Notes under the pieces: model-generated | Database searches by the model: none | Told to the model about the DNA's origin: nothing | The model's input: only the letters and a program-made list of their open reading frames with translations | Shown here: piece after piece, positions 58,041 to 64,000 of the stretch | How positions within the stretch are numbered: the first letter of the stretch is position 1 | Layout: every line of letters starts with the position of its first letter | Position numbers and translations under genes: made by a program | Assembly: GCA_022559845.1 (NCBI GenBank) | Contig: CM040121.1 | Span: 505,714,566-505,778,565, forward strand | Origin: Amorphophallus konjac | Taxonomy: Eukaryota; Streptophyta; Magnoliopsida; Alismatales; Araceae | Direction: 5' to 3' | DNA length: 64,000 nucleotides

Positions 58041-58449
58041 CCCCCCCCAAAAAAAGATATATCAATTATCCTTTCATGGGAGTCCTTACAAGCACCTCTT
58101 ATGGTGCAACATATTTGGAAGAATAATATAAATATAACAAAGGCAGCGATCATATGTAATACCAAATAGTGACAAGTTACAAATTTGAGATAAGAATACA
58201 ACAAATGCATATGATCAAATAATGGCATATACAATATTAGCACTCAACTAGAGGATTTAGAAATGGGAAAGCTCCTTTGCATTTAACAATAATGTAGAAA
58301 GGCACGGTGAGAACATATAGAATTATTCAAGCTAGGGTGACTCTTCAGTAAGAAAAATGTTTAATAGCCTGGCAAAATGATAGGTCAAGTACTCGGAACA
58401 CTGAAAGCCCAAAGCACATGGTAGTCATTGAAATGTGCATCTGACCTAT
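58041..58449. other. 3' flank and probable 3' UTR of the GTE gene
   Basis: Downstream of the GTE stop on the minus strand. AT-rich; the polyadenylation site was not located. Confidence 0.4.
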
Positions 58450-60718
58450 TCATGTCTGAGGAGAATGTCCAGCATCTGATCCATATGCAGAAGAACTTTC
58501 ACTATCAGAATCTGCACAAAATCTCCATTGTGAGTCCATAATTCAAATTCCAAGCCCAGAATTGGCAGGGACAAGAGTTGTTCAAAATGTACTTGAACAC
58601 AATCAAAGCTAGAAGTGAAATAAAAAAGGCATCCGTACCACTAGAGGATGATCCAGAATCACTTGAAGAGCTACTAGAGCTACTGGATCTGTAGTCTGTT
58701 TGTTTCTCAACCACAGACGGCGGTGGGGAACCTGTGTGCTTTCCCTCTGTAATTTCTGCTCCCCAGTTAGCCAAACATTCATGAACCGCTCATTAATAAA
58801 ATAAGGAAACCACCCAAAAGGTTCAAAAATAATTACCTGTCCTACTCTCCTTCGGTGGCTCCACAACAGCAAGTGTTGAATTCGGAAAATTCTAAAATAT
58901 AAAAAAAAAACATTAGTCTTCAACAGCAAGCTTCTGGTAGTAATTACAAAAAATGCAAATACAGTTAATGCATACCCGTGCCTGCATGTTTTGTGCAGCT
59001 TCTGCTCTCGCCAAACTAGCAAGCTCTGCCTTCCTCTTGTTCTTGCTCAGGCTCTTCTTGTAGTTGGTTACAAATCTATCAAGCTCCCAAAGAGTCTCTG
59101 TGTCCACACTGTCAATGTCAACTTCAATTTCATCATCATGCTGACTCAAAGATGAGTTTCTCTTCTTGATAATCTGGACAATGCAGTCCAGCTTCTCTGA
59201 AGGCAGGCTCTGCAGGTTATTACTCAGCCTCTGCTTCTCCTCATATGTCATGTCCCTCTTGTTTGGGTCTTTTGCCTTTGGTTTCTTCAATGCTGGAGCG
59301 CGGTGCGGTTTATGATTTACAGGCGTTGAACTGACATCTGGTAATACAGGGCGTGTCGTGGACTCAGACCTCTCCAAGACCCTCATATCCAGAGGCTGAG
59401 GAATTCTAGTTGCCAACGGATAATCTACAGTTGTGTACTCAGCTTCTATGCTAGGCCACCGTTCTTCAAACATCCTAAAGAGCTGCTCAGCCATGACGTG
59501 CACATCTTGACCCTTCGGATTGTAAGTCATGGCATTCTGGAAAGTCAGTCTAACATCATCTGCAAAGTCCCTAGGGGTTTTATACCAATTCTTGCTCAGT
59601 CGAGTTTTCACAGTGCCAAGGTCCATTGGGAATTTGATGATGTTGTAGTAATCATGGAGGCCAAGACCTTTCACATCCACTGGGTTGTTGAACACCCACC
59701 CAAATTTGTGCTTCATCAGCTTAGACAGCAAAGCAGCACAGCTTTTGAAGGCATGTGCATATTTCTTATCCAGCGCTGATGTGCCATATTCCATTTCCCC
59801 AACCATATGGTGCTTCTTACTCCCATTGGACTTCGACTTCTTATGAGAGTCAGCAGGAGGGAACTTGTCCTTTCCCAGGAGAAACTCAGAGTTTCTGTAG
59901 TACTGATTGGCTTTAGGAGTCCTCTTCTCCTTCTCCACAGCCTCGCTCATGCTGTTGTTATCCACCAGGGCTGTGGCAACGGAGACACTGAGCTGCCGGT
60001 GAAGTGGGGCCGCAGACGCAGCCTCCGAGTTGGCTGCAGGCCTCTTCACACCCCCTGTATGGTAAGCATTGTTGGCAGAAAGCTGAGAGTGACTGTATCC
60101 CGTCGCCACAGGAGCTGGAACAGCAGAGGGGGCAACCTGAAGTTCGCGGGCCTCGAGCTTTTTGACCAAGGCGCGGACTTGATCAAGCTCTTCACTTAGC
60201 TTGCGGCGGAGCTCGTGAATCTCATGCCGGGACTTCGATTGAAGACTGATCAACACACGACCGTGCCCCCCGTTCCCCAGCTTCTGGGGGTTAGTCGGGC
60301 GGCTCCCGTTGTTGTGGTTGACGTGCTGGTGGTTGGTGTGGTTGCCCGGGGCGGCGTTATCACGATTGGAGGTCGACGCAGGATTCTGCCGGCGCCCGTT
60401 GTCGTTCAAACTGGACGCATCGTCCCCAGAAGCGGCGGACTCGAAGCTGGAGAGCTGCTGCTCGTGGTGCTGATGGGAGGGCGGCGCGGGCTGCTGGAGG
60501 GAGGAGTTGATGTCCTCGGTGGTGGTAGCTACGGTGTGCTGGGAAGACACCGGGGGCTGCGGCGGCGGCGGCGGCGGCTGCTGTCGGTTCTGCGTGGCGG
60601 CGCTATTAGTCGACTTCCCCGACGACCTGTGGAACTTCCTAGTATAAACCTTGTTCTCCCCCCACCGGTGCTTCTCCCGCGATCCGTCCCCGCCGCCAAC
60701 CAGAGGCCCCGACGCCAT
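58450..60718 (-). CDS. GTE-type BET protein: bromodomain plus NET domain (659 aa, four exons)
   Basis: Exons on the minus strand: 60718-58976, 58891-58837, 58758-58639 and 58511-58450; all introns are GT-AG and the frame is continuous. The ATG at 60718 (MASGPLVGGGDG) is preferred over the in-frame ATG 23 codons upstream because family members begin this way. Order: basic N-terminus, Pro/Gln- and Asn-rich low complexity, a short coiled coil (about 158-196), bromodomain (about 325-425; VFNNPVDVKGLGLHDYY, FPMDLGTVK, AMTYNPKGQDVH with the acetyl-lysine-binding Asn), NET domain (about 485-560; MTYEEKQRLSNNLQSLP, EIEVDIDSVDTETLWELDRF), Lys-rich segment and Ser/Asp-rich tail (AYGSDAGHSPQT). It reads acetylated histones in the nucleus. 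Organisation and both ends are closest to the GTE4 group. Confidence 0.93.
58755..58760 (-). promoter_or_regulatory. Tandem splice acceptor (NAGNAG) of GTE exon 3
   Basis: On the minus strand GGGGAGCAGA offers two acceptors three bases apart, giving an exon start at 58758 or 58755. The products would differ by one Ala (659 or 658 aa). Confidence 0.6.
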
Positions 60719-60819
60719 AAACAAACATAACAATACACCAAGAGAGCAAAGGGGGGAGCTCCCACGCCCGCTCGAATAACGATCCAAAACACGGCCCCCG
60801 GGCGCTAACCGCGATGAGA

Positions 60820-61024
60820 CTGGAGAAGAACGGAGATCCAGGAAGAGGATTTGCTAGGGTTTTTGGACGCAGTAGACGAAGATGGATAGGAAAGCTGCAA
60901 ACCCTAGTACCGGAAGGGAATATTCCGATCTGATGGAGAGACTAGGGTTTGCGGGATCAAGAGGGAAGGCGGAGAGAGGGGGGAGGAGGGGAGCTAGGGT
61001 TAGGGTTTCGCTCTGGTTTCTTAC
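60820..61024 (-). other. Probable 5'-UTR intron of the GTE gene
   Basis: On the minus strand CTGAAAG|GTAAGAA is a near-consensus donor (exon ends 61025) and TTCTTCTCCAG is a good acceptor (exon resumes 60819). Together they predict a 205-base intron wholly upstream of the ATG. Not proven by coding frame. Confidence 0.45.
60855..61008 (-). promoter_or_regulatory. Three telo-box motifs near the GTE 5' end
   Basis: AAACCCTA on the gene strand at 60855-60862, 60943-60950 and 61001-61008. Telo-boxes are known 5' elements of plant growth and translation genes. Here they lie inside the predicted 5'-UTR intron. Confidence 0.6.
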
Positions 61025-61025
61025 C

Positions 61026-61307
61026 TTTCAGGTGGACGATGGTGCCATTGCCACGCTTCGAGCCCTCCGACCCCGAGCTCTCTCTGCACCCACCTCTCTC
61101 TCTCTCTCTCCCCTGATATGTAGATCGGACAATCGCGAAGGTCTCCCCCCAACCCGTGAGTCTCACGTGCGAGAGGGTGGAGCACGAGCGGATGCTCTTT
61201 TCCCTTCTCGGTCTTCATGTGCGTGTTTGTTTCCGTGCCGGATACCGCAGGGGGGAACGTAAACGGACGCACAACCAAAGGAGCCCATTTGACAATGACT
61301 TCGGAGT
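61026..61307. other. Promoter region of the GTE gene
   Basis: CT/GA-rich tract at 61095-61112 and no clear TATA box; probably the transcription start region. Confidence 0.4.
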
Positions 61308-61602
61308 AAGGCTTGGTGCACACCATGCATGTGCATTGTTTTTTAAAATTTTAACTTTTAAGTTATTTTAATTTATCATGTAAATTATGTTACTATTAAA
61401 TTATCTAATAAATAAATAATAAATAATATCAAATGAATAATAGTTAATTATTTTTTAAAAATTGATATGTTTTATTTTTAAGTTTTTTGATAATTAAATA
61501 GTGAGCACAACAATTTAAGATATGTTGAGACTCACGTTAAAAAATTTTCAAAAAAAAATTTAAAAGACACTGCAAATCAAGGTGTGCAGTAAGCTTTACT
61601 CG
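61308..61602. mobile_element. Possible MITE with GCTTGGTGCACACC-type ends
   Basis: Left GGCTTGGTGCACACCATGC; right read in reverse AGCTTACTGCACACCTTG. AT-rich interior. The ends match only partly and no target duplication is clear. Confidence 0.4.
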
Positions 61603-61717
61603 TGACTTGGATACACCCAGTTCATTTGCAAATCCAAAAGTGTACATTGATTTTTTTATTTTCTTATTCTTTAAAAATATGATGAGTTCGGAGCTAATCT
61701 TCTGACTCGTTTAATCT

Positions 61718-61870
61718 CACTTTGGCAGAGGGTTATGATAAAGTAAGGTTAACTCAACCGATTAAGTTGCTCTAAGGTTATCTGACTTTGACCTTGAGCT
61801 TCACTTTGGTTGAGAGTTAAGTTAAAGGCAGGTTAACTCAACCCGATTAAAGTAGTCCGGAGTTAACCTA
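61718..61870. repeat. ~80-bp degenerate tandem duplication
   Basis: TCACTTTGG, then GTTAACTCAACC.GATTAA, occur in two successive units (about 61718-61795 and 61799-61870). A reversed AACCAAAGTG near 62890 may mark the other end of an element. Confidence 0.5.
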
Positions 61871-62087
61871 TTTTTGATTTGATAGGAGGATAGTTAATCT
61901 GAGAGTAAGGAGGTGGGATAACCTACTTTTAATCTAGTGTGATTTGATAAGTAGTAGGTTAATCCAATAACGACGACAAATAAAATAGTATATTTATATA
62001 TTATTTTGATTTTTTTATATATCTCTCATTCTTTCTCTACCTCTCTCCTCTCTCCTCCCTATCACGTCACTCTCTCTCTCTCATACA

Positions 62088-62445
62088 TTAATTACTAACT
62101 TAGGTTACTATTCATCTTTAAAATTTTCCTTTTTCCTTAATTTTAAATTATTTTTAATATATTATATGAATAAATTATATCATAAAATAAATTATATTCG
62201 ATAAATAACCTCAATAATATCACTAATTAAAATTTAAAAGTTTAAAATGACATTAATTACGAGTTTTGTGTTACTATTCATCCTTAAAATTTTTTATTTT
62301 TCTTAATTTTTAAATAATTTTAATATATTTTATAAATATAATATACTGTGAAAATAACTTTTAGTTGATAAATAACATCAATAATCTCAATAATTTATAT
62401 TTAAATATTAAAAATGACATTAATTACTGTTTGTGTTACTGTTTA
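62088..62445. repeat. AT-rich tandem repeat, unit ~166 bp, about 2.2 copies
   Basis: TTAATTAC starts at 62088, 62253 and 62420, each followed by a GTTACT.TTCAT-type stretch. Units are diverged by point changes. Confidence 0.7.
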
Positions 62446-63764
62446 TCAGATAATAAATTTTATTCCATATTATTTTTTACATATAGTTTAATAGATTTTC
62501 TATGCTAAATATATCATTACGATAATAGAATTTTTGATAAAAATTATCTTTAATATTATTAGCTAAAAAATTAAAGAAAATAAAGTGATAATAATTAATT
62601 GTTAAATATATTTTAATTAAGAAATAAGAGAGAGAGAGAGAGAGCATGCGGGAGAGAGTGAGAGGGAGAGAGAGGAGAGAGAGAGTTATATTAATAAGAG
62701 GAGAGAGGAAATTAAGTGTATTTAATGGTGGGATAGGGAGAAAACCCACATGTAGATGTGAGTTTCGAAACCCATGACTAACTATGGGTTAGCTCACATA
62801 TAAATCAGATTATCTATATTTCTCAATCAAAGCATAAAAGAGCTTAATATGGGATTAACTGTGGGTTAACCTATGGATAACCCAAAACCAAAGTGCGGCC
62901 CCTGAACATTATTTAAGATATGAACGGTGTTTTTTCGTAACACTGTTCATGTTACAGTATTATCGTCTTCCCAGTGACATACACACACAGAGATGATGAA
63001 GGGGGCGAGCAAGACAGGGCAGGGGTACATTTCTCAGTAGCAGCAGTGGCGCAGGTGGGGGTGAGAGTCATTCGACGACGTCATCAATAATGGCGGCATC
63101 ATCGTCGATGGTGGGACGGCATGCATTCACACATAAGAAGAAAGTAGAGGAGAGAGAGAGGGAGGGCGGGCGGGGCAAGGGGTGTCGTTGGTGGCTGGGG
63201 TGATTCAGAGGTAGTGGCGGCATCATCGCCATTGGCGGGGGGGTCCGGCTCTGCAACTCTTGCGGGGGGATCTCGAGGAGGTCTGCATTGGCAGTGGGGG
63301 GATCCAGAGGCTACAACAACATATTTGTCAGCGGTTCTGCAACTCTCCAGATTGAGAGAGAGAGCGTGAGAGAGAGGAGTGAACGCTTGTTGGGCTTGTC
63401 GTGACGGGCTACTTTCATGTCAGCCTTGGGCTCACCGGTTGTGGCAGGGTTAACCGGAGTGGTCCTCCAAAGGAAGGAGGCCCCAGGGCTAGGTGATTTG
63501 CTGGCGGTGGCAGGGTCGACTACCTGCAAAGTCCTTGATAGAGGGAGAAGAAGGAGGAAGCGAGTGAAAGAGAGAGAGAGATGCATGGAATCAAGGCGGG
63601 TTCATAGGGAGTTAACTTTGATGAAGCTCGCCTAGTGGAACAAGAATCCGGAGTTAACTCTCCTTTAATCCAGATTTTCTTGTTCTGGTTATCAAAGCAC
63701 AAATTAGGTTTATTCTGGATTAAAAGAGAGTTAACCCTGAGATAACTGTCTATCAAACTGGTGC
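62446..63764. other. Intergenic, unassigned; GA-rich and GC-rich patches
   Basis: (GA)n at 62629-62645 and 62665-62685; a GC-rich block at 63050-63350 with short Pro-rich frames and no domain; GAGTTAAC words at 63610 and 63650 resembling 61770-61870. Confidence 0.4.
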
Positions 63765-63767
63765 TTA

Positions 63768-64000
63768 GGGTGCATTTGATAACAATTCTTGGGGGAGATT
63801 TCTAATTATTGGAATCTTTGATCGAAAAAAAGTCATTCCAAATGCACCTGTTTCACCACAACATGTGCGCATGCTAAATCCCCATAGAGAGAGAGTGTAC
63901 ACATGTCGGGAGAAAATTTTGAAAATGCCAGAAGTAGGCCCAAGGTTGCTTTCTCGTCTGCTTAGCGGATTTTGGTAAGTGCATTTATCAGAATGCCCCC
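63768..64000. mobile_element. Start of a Tourist-like MITE, running off the window
   Basis: TTA at 63765-63767 followed by GGGTGCATTTGATAACAATTC and then GGGGGAGATTTC.AATTATTGGAATC, closely resembling the start of the MITE at 56303. The right end is outside the window, so this is inferred. Confidence 0.45.

Noticed and set aside
59498..60730. Plus-strand frames opposite the GTE gene (up to 171 codons)
   Set aside because: Shadows of the GC-rich GTE first exon; no domain.
60719..60787. Upstream in-frame ATG giving 23 extra residues on the GTE protein
   Set aside because: The added residues are unlike the family start, whereas MASGP at 60718 matches the usual N-terminus.

Overview
The window is plant nuclear DNA, dominated by transposons with a few host genes between them. 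Evidence for a plant: plant-type LTR retrotransposons (a Tat-like element with an antisense gene and a Tekay-like chromovirus), CACTA and hAT DNA transposons, spliced genes with GT-AG introns, a TAXIMIN-type small-protein gene, and a GTE-type bromodomain/NET gene with telo-box motifs near its 5' end. The GC-rich, GA/CT-rich gene starts would suit a monocot or magnoliid, but the species cannot be named from the sequence.

Layout. 1-5462: 3' part of a Tat-like Ty3 element, with the end of the integrase, a long antisense gene and the 3' LTR. 5463-19896: a 5'-truncated, decayed Tekay-like chromovirus with a ~3.3-kb 3' LTR. That LTR is split at 10834-17562 by a complete 6.7-kb LTR element that carries only gag (TR-GAG type), has near-identical LTRs and a 5-bp target duplication. 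19897-21590: unassigned sequence and GA microsatellites. 21591-26909: a CACTA element with a 3-bp target duplication, a terminal exon of a probable transposase gene, a seven-unit array of ~190-bp repeats each holding a palindrome, and a nested hAT-like MITE. 28502-28915: a two-exon TAXIMIN-like gene. 29.1-37.9 kb: unassigned DNA, a foldback MITE and an L1 fragment. 37881-45363: a 5'-truncated RTE-type LINE split by a 4774-bp hAT transposon (39987-44760). The hAT has an 8-bp target duplication and a transposase gene whose exons join into an uninterrupted 792-codon frame. 47.3-49.2 kb: the 5' half of an L1 whose 3' half may be the fragment at 34.6-35.7 kb. 51.5-54.9 kb: a second RTE LINE on the minus strand, itself carrying a short poly-A-tailed L1 3' end. 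54.9-58.1 kb: several small inverted-repeat elements. 58450-60718: a four-exon GTE-type bromodomain gene (659 aa) with a probable 5'-UTR intron. 61-64 kb: AT-rich repeats and MITE-like sequence.

The two host genes look unrelated to each other: one encodes a short hydrophobic, probably secreted or membrane peptide and the other a chromatin reader. The rest is a record of nested insertion: TR-GAG into the Tekay LTR, hAT into RTE, an L1 end into a second RTE, and a MITE into a MITE-like element. The hAT and the TR-GAG are the youngest-looking and best preserved.
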